A stretch of DNA of 64,000 bases. It comes from Hyalella azteca (taxonomy: Eukaryota > Arthropoda > Malacostraca > Amphipoda > Hyalellidae). The notes under the pieces were generated by a model. It was not told the origin of the DNA and ran no database searches. It was given only the letters and a program-made list of their open reading frames with translations. The position numbers and the translations under genes are program-made. Positions 9,486 to 20,362 of this stretch are shown here, piece by piece; the first letter of the stretch is position 1; each line of letters begins with the position of its first letter. The DNA lies in contig NW_025932901.1 in assembly GCF_000764305.2 (NCBI RefSeq), positions 1,022-65,021 on the forward strand, in the 5' to 3' direction.

Positions 9486-9662
9486 TTTTTTTAATCTGTA
9501 CAGAAAACTGTGTTGTATGCAAAAAGTCTGAGTTGTAGCTTTGAAGCCCATTGCATAACCACACCTTGTGATAAGTTTAGGATTTTTTAGTTATTCATGG
9601 TATAGATGCTACATGCCTGTTAGTGATTTTGGTCCTGTCTTACCCCATCTGACTATATACTA
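9486..9662 (+). mobile_element. Second 5'-truncated copy of the same LINE (3' end only)
   Basis: About 175 bp matching 5557-5731: the last codons of the LINE protein, then the 3' UTR with TAGTTATTCATGGTATAGAT and the end CTGACTATATACTA. Both copies end at the same place, as expected for target-primed insertion. Confidence 0.8.
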
Positions 9663-9873
9663 AATTGTAATATATTATATTATCTTTTTTTTGCACATAG
9701 TACCAGCTGATGATAGCCAATTTCATGTACATTGTATAATATAATTTTACTCCCACAGACAACATAATTCAAGAGTGCAACTCAACCACTGCAAAATTTT
9801 ATTAAATAATGGTTTTGTGAAAGAGAGACATTCATTCAGTGTCTCTTACCCTCATTTTTTTCCCTATGAACAG

Positions 9874-12169
9874 TGCTCTCCATGGCGGAATCGCTCATGC
9901 TGCACACAAGAAACTGCCAGAGCTATACACGAGTCAAGCCATCACCCATTGGACTACGACCATTGCAAGAGTAGAAGGACGCTCTCCAAAGATTGCCGCC
10001 GACATTTCACCCAAGATGACTGTTTCTATGAGTGTTCACCTAATGTTGGACCTTGGGTAGTCAAGGTGAGATTTTTCATTTTCTGATGTGTTCTTTGGTT
10101 TATTTTTGTGTGTTCTAGTCTATGGTTGAGTGTGACAACAAAACTTGTACCATGAAACATTGTAGGCTGCTTGTTTATTCATGTGTTTCTGTTATATGCA
10201 TCATTTTAATGTGTGGTTCCAGGTTATACAGTACCTATTGGTATGTACATAATGCAAGTATGTAATTGCACTATTATGGAATAATAGTGCAATTGCAATA
10301 GTATGTAATTGAACTGAGAAATGCACCATTAACTACATAATATTCAAGTATTGGATATGATCAACTCCTATTCTTGAAACGAGTCTAGGTCTAGATTTCA
10401 AACTCTTGTCCAATTTTTACTATTATTGTGGAAAAGAAAGATTATAACCCAAGTAGCAGCTGTGGTACAATTGGCAGCAATTCATATTCTTTGCTTTCAG
10501 CCTTTTTTCTTAAATAAAAAATTGGATAGTTTCCAATAGTAAAGCAGTTATATCAGCACCTTTTCCTGAATTGATATCACAGTATGTAAGCAGACTTTAT
10601 TGTGGCATTTCAAGATGCATTTTTTTGCACAGGATAACGAGCGCCCATGGCGTACAGAGCGTTTCTATGGCGTGCCTCTCTGTGCCAGTGACTGTGAGGC
10701 CTGGTTTGAGGCTTGCCTCTATGACTTTACCTGCACGGATAACTGGTCCCTCAACTTCCGCTGGGTCACCATCACTGATGATGGCATTACCAAACTATCT
10801 GATGGTGATGTCTTCTGAATATTTTTCCTGCTTGCCCTCTGCTGGAATATTTTTTGTATTATTCATTGTTTTCAAGTACCGTATCTTTGTAATGAGTTTT
10901 TATATTGCTTTATTTTTTTGATAAAATTGTCATTGCCATGGATTTCAATTTGTTATACTTTTCTTGTTTTGTTATCTTAGCTGAAAAAGAGTCATTATAA
11001 AGTTTATGGACGTTGATGGCGTGTGTATTACGCATTTGACATAGATGCAGTGCTGATAATTTGCTTGTCCTCAGGTCGCCAGTGCAAGAATGGCGCTTCT
11101 TCCTGCAAGGTGAATGTGTGTCCTGAAGGCTCCTCTTGTGTGACCTTCCTACAGATGTACGGCAACGCCAGCAACTTCTGCGAGACGGTATGTGCCTTCA
11201 TGTGCTCCTCTTCTGTGAGATGGTATGTGCCTTCATATGCTCCTTTTCTGTGAGACGTATGTGCCTTCATGTGTTCCTCTTCTGTGAGACGGTATGTGCC
11301 TTCATGTGCTCCTCTTCTGTGAGACGGTATGTGCCTTCATGTGCTCCTCTTCTGTGAGACGGTATGTGCCTTCATGTGTTCCTCTTCTGTGAGACGGTAT
11401 GTGCCTTCATGTGTTCCTCTTCTGTGAGACGTATGTGCCTTCATGTGCTCCTCTTCTGTGAGACGGTATGTGCCTTCATGTGCTCCTCTTCTGTGAGACG
11501 TATGTGCCTTCATGTGCTCCTCTTCTGTGAGACGGTATGTGCCTTCATGTGTTCCTCTACGCTTATGGAATGAGGTTATTGTGGAAAGTAATTTATTTAA
11601 TTTCTTGAATTCGATATTCAAGACTTTAGAAATATTGTAAATGATACAAATTATTGGCAGGGATATTGAGATGCAGTATCCAATTATCTAAACACTTGAA
11701 TTTTGTCAATTATCTGAAGTGATACATGTAGCTATGAAAAGCAATTCATGAAGATGGCTTCGTCTCTACTCGTGCTCTATCTACTCTCTATCGCATGTTT
11801 CTCCAATATACTTATTTTAATTATTTTTACTTAAGACGTTACACGTTCTCCGAGTATCGAAACGTTCTCCAATGCCCTCATGTGCGTGCGCGCAACCGTT
11901 GGTGGGGTTTTTCTTCAATTATGGATTATCCACCGTATTATTATGAATGAATGAATGCTCAGGTGTGGGACGGCTCCTGGCGCTACACGCCGGACGACCA
12001 GCCCTGCATGCGACTCTGGTTTGACGGTGAAGCTGGCAACCCCAACGTGGCTGTGGCTGAGTTCTATGCCAATCTCAAGTCTGCGTCTGGTGTTGATACG
12101 CTATTGCTCTCACCTGCCCTCGCACTCCTCGTGAGCGTCGTGGCCATGTTCATCCGTCCGGGCCTTTAA
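9874..12169 (+). CDS. Folate-receptor-family GPI-anchored protein (3' four exons)
   Basis: Exons: 9874-10065 (it could begin at 9759, after TCCCACAG, since the frame stays open), 10633-10804, 11075-11187 and 11963-12169; phases 0, 1, 0. Signatures in order: EQCSPW, CRRHFTQDDCFYECSPNVGPW, RFYGVPLCASDCEAWFEAC, TCTDNW, NASNFC, MRLWFDGEAGNPN, AEFYA. This is the folate receptor / riboflavin-binding fold with the family's cysteine pattern (17 cysteines by my count). The C-terminus has a small-residue omega site (about SASG) followed by a hydrophobic tail ending at TAA, so it should be GPI-anchored at the cell surface and take up ligand by endocytosis. The signal-peptide exon was not found. By my alignment Glu replaces the Asp that contacts pterin in human FOLR1, so the ligand need not be folate. 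Intron 3 starts with a donor-copy array. Confidence 0.88.
10264..10294. repeat. Short palindrome, 13-bp arms
   Basis: AATTGCACTATTA and its reverse complement separated by five bases in the first listed intron of the folate-receptor gene. No function is inferred. Confidence 0.5.
11176..11565. repeat. 34-35-bp minisatellite built on a folate-receptor 5' splice site
   Basis: Exon 3 ends TTCTGCGAGACG and the intron starts GTATGTGCC. Each of the roughly eleven following units ends TTCTGTGAGACG or TTCTGTGAGA and restarts GTATGTGCCTTCATGTG, so every unit is a near copy of the exon 3 junction. Variants of 34 and 35 bp are interspersed. Open frames across it in both directions are repeat artefacts. 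Confidence 0.9.
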
Positions 12170-12448
12170 AAGAGAACTGCCGGGTGGAGTAGTTCGTTGG
12201 TCACACAAGCTAGAAAAAAGTTGGACATTTTTATTATAAGTTAATCTCTTTGGAGAGTAATTTGGTCTACTTTAGCGGAATCGTTTTAATGCAGCCATGT
12301 GGATGCAAATATATGACTGGTGCCAAATTGTATTTTGTAGGTTTTCCAAACTTCATCTAAGGCTGCGCCATGATACCCAACAGTTGTAACGCTTAGAGCT
12401 CATTTATAGTTTGCTGTGACGGACTATATCAATTCAAAAAAGCATATC

Positions 12449-12454
12449 AATAAA
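12449..12454 (+). promoter_or_regulatory. Poly(A) signal of the folate-receptor gene
   Basis: AATAAA 280 bp after the stop codon on the gene's strand. Confidence 0.6.
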
Positions 12455-13436
12455 GTGAAGAATTTTTAATCGCTGAAATATTATGCAAGAACTTCTCATG
12501 AACAAAACTTGGGGAACGAGCCTAATAAAATTAATTTGAAGGTAAGGTTACCCACACTCGCGCAGAGTTAGGTTGCCTGGGCAAAAGTAGTGGTCGCAGC
12601 CAAAACACCATGTGTGCCACTGGTCGGTCGTAGTGATGACAAGATCCACTCTAGCACGTGCCCACGTGTGCGTCCAAGGTTCTGACGTTGCTTCAAATAC
12701 GAATTTTACTTCATGAGCTCAAATAATGAGTAGGGGCTAAACATCTTCGTCATGGCCTATCATACGACATACGGTAATTTTTGAACTGAATGGTCGGAGT
12801 AGGCAGCGAGGCATGAGATACACATTATAGCTGCAGCACCCTGCAAGTTGCTGCTGTTGTGGAGTCAGGCAACGAACTGCCGAAAAATTCTTCAAGGAAG
12901 AGTAAAGTAAAGTTTGGGGCGAGATATTTGGTTCACGTTGAATGTGCTCACTGAAACTACTTTGAACGTCATCCAAATCTTGTGAGGCGCAGCGTAAGTT
13001 TGGAGGTGAAATTTATGTCCGAAATTTCTTAGAAATAAAAACTAAATCATAGATTTTTGTTCATCTCGTGTATGACGATTTATGTCTTTGCAATGTGTCT
13101 TCTGCATGTAAACCAAAATGTGTAATGTAGAAAAATTGGTGTCAATTCTATTTGTTGCAAAATTTTTGTTTGATTTTAGAATCGTGAAAATCTTTAGGTC
13201 ATTTAAGAATTTAGTTTTCACGTTGTCATTCTTCTTGATTTTGTTATTAACTAAGATTTCGATTTTGTTATTATAAAGTTATAATAAGTGCCATCATGAA
13301 ATCTTGGAGCTCAACTTAACTCGTATGAAAGTGACGTGCCTGTTAAACTAAGCCACCGAAAATGCTGTCGAGCGCGCACGCTTCAAGCAAATAAGTCTCA
13401 CAGTTGAGAATGTGTAACTAAATGTAGCAAAAAAGT
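12455..13436. other. Intergenic DNA, no gene seen
   Basis: AT-rich with a moderately GC-rich part at 12540-12980; the short open frame on the minus strand there has no recognisable motif. Confidence 0.4.
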
Positions 13437-13612
13437 TTTCAGCAAATGTTATTTCGAGTCTGGCAACTGGTTCTTTTACGTCATAATTCTCAAGCAAATG
13501 TTATTTCGAGTCTGGCAACTGGTTCTTTTACGTCATAATTCTCAAGCAAATGTTATTTCGAATCTCGCAACTGATCTTTTTACGTCACAATTTTCACGCA
13601 AATGTTCTTCCT
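13437..13612. repeat. 52-bp tandem repeat, 3 copies
   Basis: Units contain GCAAATGTTATTTCGAGTCT; the first two are nearly identical and the third is diverged. Confidence 0.8.
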
Positions 13613-15600
13613 GAAATCAAATTGGTAATTCATCATTAGTTTACCTTAGCCATTAATTAATTATTAGTTTTGACAATTGATCGCTGAATTTTGAAGAAAT
13701 AACATCATATCCCAACAAGCAAGAGCACGATTAGGGTCTACTGAAGGCAGACGTCACTTTTTGTTCGACATCTCTAAACAATAGTTGACTTTTGCCTATA
13801 CTTCACACTAATCGTGCGCATATGTTGTTGTATAAAGTTGAAATATTAAGTTTTTAATTAATTTACAGAACCAAAATTTAATAATGACTATAATAATACT
13901 GGAAACCTCAATTTTAATGTAGCGTCAATAATAACAAGGTAAAAATGCCTTTGTGATAAAATAAGTAAGCTGGCCGTAATGTGTAAAGTTTGCCTTAAAC
14001 AATTAAGAACAATGTAAGCCTCACTTTAGATGTATTGTTTTACGATTTTTCGAATGTTGAATGTTTAGACAAGGCCAAGACTTGTCTAAACATTCAACTT
14101 TTCGTCATGATGCTCATGGAGATACTCAAAATTTTATACGAACAAAAGCGCTACGATGTTGGCCGCATCGTATTGCGCAGCTCGTAGGCTAGCTATTTTG
14201 CAGTACTTTAATGCAAGCAAATGATAGAAAGAACTGTGTTGTTTGTAAAACTGCACGAGTGTGCCGTTATTTTTATTGTAGTTTTAGATTTCACACTGAT
14301 TGTTGCTGCATGCATAATGTCCAAGAGTTTAACTTAGAGTTTAAACAATATTTATAAAAAATAATGAATAAAAATATCCAAGAGTTTAACTCAGAGTTTA
14401 AACAATGTTTATAAAAACTTGAACAAAAAAAGAGTTTTTGGTCCAATTGAGTGAGTTTGAATTGACAATTGACGCTCACATATTGCTGTGCAAGCGCTCA
14501 ATCATGACAAATGATATCAAAAAGCCTTACGGTCTTTTAATATCATAAATAAGTGTAATTTTCTTTCAGTTTTCTGCTCAAATACTTTGGCTGCGTATTA
14601 ATGGCTACTGTTTTTACTACACGTTTCGCTTGGATCTTTAGAAATGATTGACATCCTTATATTTTACTCGCCCATTGGCGTGAATTCTGGACTGTTTTAT
14701 GTTGCAAGAAATGCGATCTTCTGGACGCTAGTGAACTTTTTAAATTCCCAGGATAACTTTAATCAATCAAACAGCTGCAACTTATTATTTTATTTTGAGA
14801 ATCTTGTAAGGACAATTGCCGCTTGGTTAAATGCTTAAAATATCTACGCTGTGTTTGCATTTTAATAATTTCATTTAGTAATAGCATCTCAGTTCACATG
14901 TTCATGGAGTTCTAATTTTATGTTCGGTTGCTGGTATGACTGCGTCATTCGTGGGTAATTTAGGTCGCCTAGGATTACCTCAGCCTTTTGCCTAAGGATA
15001 AATTAATCATGCAATACGTACCTTGAGGTCTGGGAAAGCGGGCTACTGGGATTTTACTTTGAGTTTAAAACACTCCTGTCCGCTAGTTACTCCCAATATG
15101 CGCCGAATTGTGCGCTTCTGTGCCATCTGGGCGCAAAATTCGAAATTATTACTTCTAGCCCTTTGAGGAGTTTGTCTGTTATCTAAAACACTAGATATTT
15201 CCTACAGCATAGAATAAAATGCTGTAGGTGCCACTGAGGCTCGAGGTAGTTAGTTGCAGCGCAGACGTAGGAAAAATGTGCACGAGTGCCGAGATAATTT
15301 GTCGGGAACATCAGTGCAGGTCTTCTTGGTGTATTCTTGTAGAATGACTTCAGATTGAGAAGGGTTTAATACTTATCGGAATTGTTACTGGTATCATTTA
15401 CTGTGACCATTAACGTAAATTTGCTGGAAATAATATACACGCAACAGCCTGCTAGAGTTTTATTTATGCCGCATCGACGTTGAGTGTTGTTGGGCTGCAC
15501 CCATGGATCTGCCTACGAATGTCCGTTGTGGGATTGATATTTCAGTTTACATGAGCTTTATGAAGCATGGGTGCCTAGGGAGAGAAATAACGTGGGTGAC
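13613..15600. other. Intergenic DNA with small repeats, no gene seen
   Basis: Contains the hairpin at 14056-14098 and a 57-bp direct duplication at about 14320-14420 (core AGAGTTTAACTYAGAGTTTA). No exon, tRNA or other RNA gene recognised. Confidence 0.4.
14056..14098. repeat. Perfect hairpin, 18-bp arms, 7-nt loop
   Basis: GTTGAATGTTTAGACAAG at 14056-14073 is exactly complementary to 14081-14098. The short stem without bulges is atypical for a microRNA precursor; treated as a small palindrome. Confidence 0.7.
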
Positions 15601-15603
15601 GGC

Positions 15604-15788
15604 ATAATTAGGGAGGGTAGTATCATGAGAGAGGGTAGTGTCATGAGAGAGGGTAGTATTATGAGAGAGGGTAGTATCATGAGAGAGGGTAACATCATGA
15701 GAGAGGGTAGCATCATGAGAGAGGGTAGCATCATGAGAGAGGGTAGTATCATGAGAGAGGGTAGTATCATGAGAGAGGGTAGTATCAT
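15604..15788. repeat. 18-bp minisatellite, about 10 copies
   Basis: Units of GAGAGGGTAGTATCATGA with few variants. The unit length is a multiple of three, so it is open in several frames on both strands; these are not genes. The same unit reappears at 3171-3243 beside a mate-pair adapter. Confidence 0.9.
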
Positions 15789-16734
15789 GTGTTCCACATA
15801 TAATTATGAATGATTTTTGGTGGTATATGGCTGCTAAAACCACTCGCGAGTTACATTACTGAGCGAAAGTAATGAATGGCTGACAAAATAATTGAAAAAA
15901 AATCTTGCCATATCATTGAGTTTAACGGTAAACTTTTTGGTTACGGACATCTTATCCGTCGTCAGTGTTATTCGTATGTAAAGAACGGTAACGATAGTTA
16001 CCGGTCTCTACCATTGGTAAGACAAAACCGTCTAATAGAAGAATTACATCAGAAATGATGTAGACATAAGATAATTTGAAGTCCGTATCACAGCTGATAT
16101 CAATAAAACATCAAAACACACAATTTTCAATTAATAGCATGTTTTGAACATTATTTAAAAAATGAGATATATCTGAAAAATATAATATATTTATTTTGGC
16201 TTGAAAAAATGACTTATTTCTCTACACTTTCCCTCTTAGTCTGGACTAACACACGCAAATAATGTATTCGAAGGCACAGTGCGTTAAAGTGGTTACGCCA
16301 ATTTTTCCTCATTCCGACCACAGTGAAGACCGGGATGTAATTTCAAGATACTCGCCCAACTTCAAGGTTTGTACTAGGTGAGAGCGACACGATATAATAC
16401 ATCTAATGAATGCATAATATAAATTTACGGACATTCATGCAGTACCAAAAATAATGTTCAAATGCAGTCAAGAAAAGGAATGTACCTGCTTAAAATTGCC
16501 TTGCTCAAAGAATGGCACTGTAGGAAGGGGTCATTAGGCCTTATTTGTACGCTCATTTGGCCCGTGAATACGTATTACGATTGAATTATGCAAACAAGCA
16601 TAGAATTATTCTCGCAACTTATTCCAAAATTTTCTGCTTCTCAGCTGAATCGCACAAGAAGATGAGATGACATTCATTCCACACTGCAGCTTGCAATGAT
16701 GAAGCCTCCAGCCCCAGCCTGCGGAGGGAGCAGG
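15789..16734. other. Intergenic DNA, no gene seen
   Basis: AT-rich. Nothing beyond short spurious open frames was found before the TATA-box candidate at 16735. Confidence 0.4.
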
Positions 16735-16786
16735 TTTATAAGAGCGTCTCAGGCTATTGTCGCACACTCGGTGTCAGCGACATGCT
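16735..16786 (+). promoter_or_regulatory. Candidate TATA promoter and first exon of CHH-superfamily gene A
   Basis: TTTATAAG at 16735 is followed about 30 bp later by an initiator-like GTCGCACACT, then CAGCGACATGCT and a strong donor GTAAGTAAGG at 16787. This looks like a short first exon 2.1 kb upstream of gene A exon 2. The ATG at 16782 would not be in frame with the gene A exon 2 acceptor (phase 2 into phase 0), so either it is a short upstream ORF, another exon intervenes, or this promoter serves something else. Confidence 0.35.
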
Positions 16787-17783
16787 GTAAGTAAGGTGAA
16801 CTTGCTTACCAAGATCACAAAATATAAGGGTTATAATGTAAATACTTTGAATTTATTTACAAATTTGTTGTTATTCTTTTGATCTTGATGCGTTTTATGT
16901 TCTACATAATCTATCGAACATAGATTTTATTGCTATCCATATTTAATTTGCCCGTGCAATTTATTACTGGCCCTATACACTAGACTTGTGGGCAACTGGC
17001 CATAAAAACAGCATCATCGAAGCCCAAGACTATAATCTAAACTTTCATCAGCACGATAATCTCATTTAAAACATTTATTTTAGCTATTTTAAATAATAAT
17101 TTTACTCGGTTTGCTATGCGAGGTTTTGAGCTAGGAACTTCTGTCTGTGGCTACGTGTATACACACAATTTGCTTTAGGTATGTCGTGTTGAGCTTTGAG
17201 AGAGGATATTGAAGAGTTAGTCTCTATCATAAATTCGCTCGTTTTCGTCATGCACAGGAAATAAAACTGAGCTTAACCTCGAACTCGTAATCTCGATTTG
17301 TCTGACAGTAACATCTAGTGACACGACACTATTTCACTAGATGCCCAACTGAGACGATACATAGATTAATTATGAAATAATTAATAAGTCTTCGGGAGTG
17401 TTTTTTTTAATTAATTAATCATCATTTAGTCCCATTAGAAAATTACAATTCGGAAAATGTTAGGAACTTAGAAACCTGAAAATAATGATGTCCTCATTCC
17501 CACTACCCTAATTTGATAAATATTTCACTCGATAGTAATAATAAAAGTGAAGCGCACTTGGGAAATATCAAATCTTTTTTATGCATACCCAATCATAGCT
17601 TTATTTCTCAGACTTAACCCAGCAAAATTGAACATTGTAAGCACACTCTTTCTATATTGTATCAAGAACCGGAACATATTATGTCTCTAGTTTGTTTATA
17701 CAATACTGAATGATGGAAATATTAATGCAATACAATAAATAACTGATAAAACATTGCTGAAGTGTCATATTATCAAAACTCAC
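16787..17783. other. AT-rich DNA, presumed intron 1 of gene A
   Basis: No other exon or repeat recognised here. Confidence 0.3.
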
Positions 17784-17891
17784 GCCCGCCTCTCCCGCCT
17801 CTAGCGCCACACCAGCGCTCAGCCACGCGATGCACGCCTCACACGACCGGGCCTCGGCAGCGGTGAGAAATAATTCTGCCTCGATCTTGCA
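17784..17891 (-). CDS. Isolated candidate exon, unknown helical protein
   Basis: A GC-rich 108-nt minus-strand exon in AT-rich surroundings, phase 0/0, acceptor with a clean pyrimidine run (ATTTTTTAG) and donor GGC|GTGAGT. The 36 codons start CKIEAELFLTAAEARSCEAC and continue IAWLSAGVALEAGEAG, an Ala-rich amphipathic pattern like a TPR-type helix pair. I do not recognise the family; a helical-repeat protein is all that can be said. No partner exon was found nearby on the minus strand, so it may be part of a gene with large introns overlapping the CHH cluster, or a retained fragment. Splice quality and base composition are the only evidence. Confidence 0.4.
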
Positions 17892-18874
17892 CTAAAAAAT
17901 ATATACATTGTTATAAATTATTTGTGTGTATTTTATTGGTATAAACAAAACACCCAAATTTCGAATTTGTGTTTAAAATTTAATTCAAGGTCCAAGAAAT
18001 AAATAATTTAATGAGATATTAGGAGTATTGTTTTGCGGAAATTTCCATTCTCATTGGCACAGAGGACCGAGTCCGGCATGAATTGTTGTTTAGTTATTGC
18101 CATTGTGTCTGCATGAAATAAGATATGCATAACAGAGCAAATGTGATTTGTAATGTGCATGAATGTCATGACACTGTCTGCATTATAAAATTGAACATTG
18201 GTCGCTCTGCAAGGATATGACGCAGAATTTATTCTGAAATTCAGCTGCGCCAACCAGGAAGTAACATTGCATGTCAAAAAGCCGCGGCCACTCAAACTTT
18301 CAATTCAAGAACGAAGCTGTAGGCGGAAGCAATTTTAACAGAAACAGAATGTGATTAGTAATGAACAGTTCTGTATCATAAATACGACACATACAATATT
18401 TTGGCCCATAATAGAGTAAATTAAGAAAGTAATCCTGAAAATGTAATTCTAGTTTCATCACTGCTAGAAGACTCGAAAACTGTTGAAATGACTGTTTCAA
18501 ACAGACTTAATTTCTAACGCTCATCACACTCAACATAATAAAGTTGCAGGTAAGTTACTAATCGTTCGAGATGGTTTATTTGAAGAATTTGAAAATTGCA
18601 TGATTATACGAGACCCGCATAGAGCATCGTTCTACATGAATTTCATCCCTGGAACGTTGCGGATGTCTACATCCATAAAGTTCAATTCTTTCCCGAATTA
18701 GCATCGTCCAATGAATGAGCAAACCAAATATATTGGTCTCACATCACAGGCCTGATATCCCAATCAAGACATGGACAATTACCAGCGTTTTACATCGAAT
18801 TACTTTCGCTAAAGCAGTCATTCGTCGCTTTGATTTATTGTCATAATTCGATATCTACCTGCGCTCGACAGCTG

Positions 18875-19387
18875 ATGTTGGGTTTGGCAGCGCTGCTGTT
18901 GTGGGGGCTAGACTGCGTGGACGGCGAACAGGTCCGTGGGGTGCGGGCGCGGTGGTTCACACAATACGAGGACTGCTTCAGCCTCATCGGCAACAGGGAC
19001 ATTTACGACGAGGTCTCCGAGATTTGCTACGACTGCCAAAACCTATTCCGACAGTCCGACGTCGAGGATAAATGTCGGTGAGGAACGACTGGTGCAATTT
19101 TAACTTTAAGGAAGAATTATAAAGGGAATTACTTGAGCGGATATGTGGTGTTTCAATCATATGGCAAGTTATTTTAAATTTGAGCTGAATTTGTTTTCAT
19201 CATACTCACATAGGAAAATTATGCTAATAAATGAAATGAATTATATAACCAATTAACTCATTCGAACAATTTATGCAGGGCAAACTGCTTCTGGAACGAA
19301 TACTTCGTGCTGTGCGTGCACGCCCTGCAGCTCTGGTCGCGCATCCCACAGTACAAGCTCACCGCCAACATCCTCAAAGTCGGCTAG
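18875..19387 (+). CDS. CHH-superfamily neurohormone A (type II, MIH/GIH-like)
   Basis: Exon 2 (18872-19077, ATG at 18875 after acceptor CTCGACAG) and exon 3 (19279-19387). A signal peptide MLGLAALLLWGLDC leads into a mature peptide with all six cysteines at the family spacing: C-16-C-2-C-12-C-3-C-8-C. CFSLIGNRDIYDEVSEIC carries the Gly five residues after Cys1 that marks type II peptides (moult-, gonad- or vitellogenesis-inhibiting hormones). The intron is phase 2 inside the Arg codon after Cys4, the conserved family position. The peptide ends KVG-stop, so the Gly could be converted to a C-terminal Val-amide. Members are secreted from eyestalk X-organ neurosecretory cells and act on moulting or reproduction through guanylyl-cyclase pathways. 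No precursor-related peptide or dibasic site lies between signal and hormone, as is usual for type II. Confidence 0.93.
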
Positions 19388-19590
19388 TCGTACAGGCTAG
19401 TCGCACATGATAATCGTACGGGATAGTTGTTCAGACTAGTCGTCTGCTAGTCACGCAGGCTAGTCATATATTCTAGTCGAACAGGTTAATCGTACGGAAT
19501 AGTCGTTCAGATTAGTCGTTTGTCTAGTCACACAGGCTGGACATACATTCTAGTCGTACAGGCTAGCCGTACAAGCCAGTCGTGTTATGA
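19385..19590. repeat. Degenerate repeat in the 3' UTR of gene A
   Basis: About a dozen diverged units around CTAGTCGTACAGG, starting at the stop codon itself (GGCTAGTCG). Stop codon and repeat share the TAG. Confidence 0.75.
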
Positions 19591-19628
19591 GGCAGGATAC
19601 TCATCCTCCGTTCAGAAGTGTACAAGGC

Positions 19629-19634
19629 AATAAA
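19629..19634 (+). promoter_or_regulatory. Poly(A) signal of gene A
   Basis: AATAAA about 240 bp after the stop. Confidence 0.6.
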
Positions 19635-19639
19635 CTCCC

Positions 19640-20362
19640 CCTAAATTACCAGAACATTAATATTTTTTAAAAAGAACCTCATAAGTAACCTTTTCGTATG
19701 AGCCCAACGTTATATTCAGTTATACATCTTATGATATGAGGATATTCTTATACTTTTAGCTTACCACTTGTACTGCATCTGTAGCACCGCATCAAGGAAC
19801 CTTCATCTCAGCGCTAAAGTGTCCACGACAACCGTAACTGTGCAGTGCAACTGCATGTTCAATATGCCTCTTGAATAGTCAAAAAAAAAAAAATACACTT
19901 TAAGTTTTACCATCTGTGCTGAAAAGAAAGACTTTTTTCTGGAACAGTAGAAATAAACATCAAATAAAATTGTTTTGCTGCAGACAAAAATTTTCTTACC
20001 CTGCTAGGTGGATCAAGTTGCATTAACATGGTTTGTTCTGCTTAGAGCAGGAGCAGACTGCGTCAAATCACGAGCAAGTGAAATTTTTAAATTTTTCGTC
20101 TCGTATTTTTCCGAAATTCGCATTACGAAAATCAAGCATCTGACAGGAAATGCAACAGATTTTGAAAATAATAATCTTCAAATCAAGATGAAATATTTTC
20201 CATCAAATTGGCTGATGAGGATATCTCGTACGACTGCGAATTTCCATGTCCATCTGGCAACATTCGTCATTCTCTTGTAATTTTTCATCTAATGCGGTGT
20301 AGCGAACTTTGTCGTTTGGAAGTATATTTGACCGATTTACTAAGTGATCAAATTTAGAAAGA
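19640..20362. other. Spacer between genes A and B
   Basis: AT-rich; should hold the gene B promoter. I see no confident TATA box; AGTATATTTG at about 20320 is a weak candidate. Confidence 0.3.

Noticed and set aside
14056..14098. MicroRNA precursor
   Set aside because: An 18-bp perfect stem with a 7-nt loop is too short and too perfect for a typical animal precursor.
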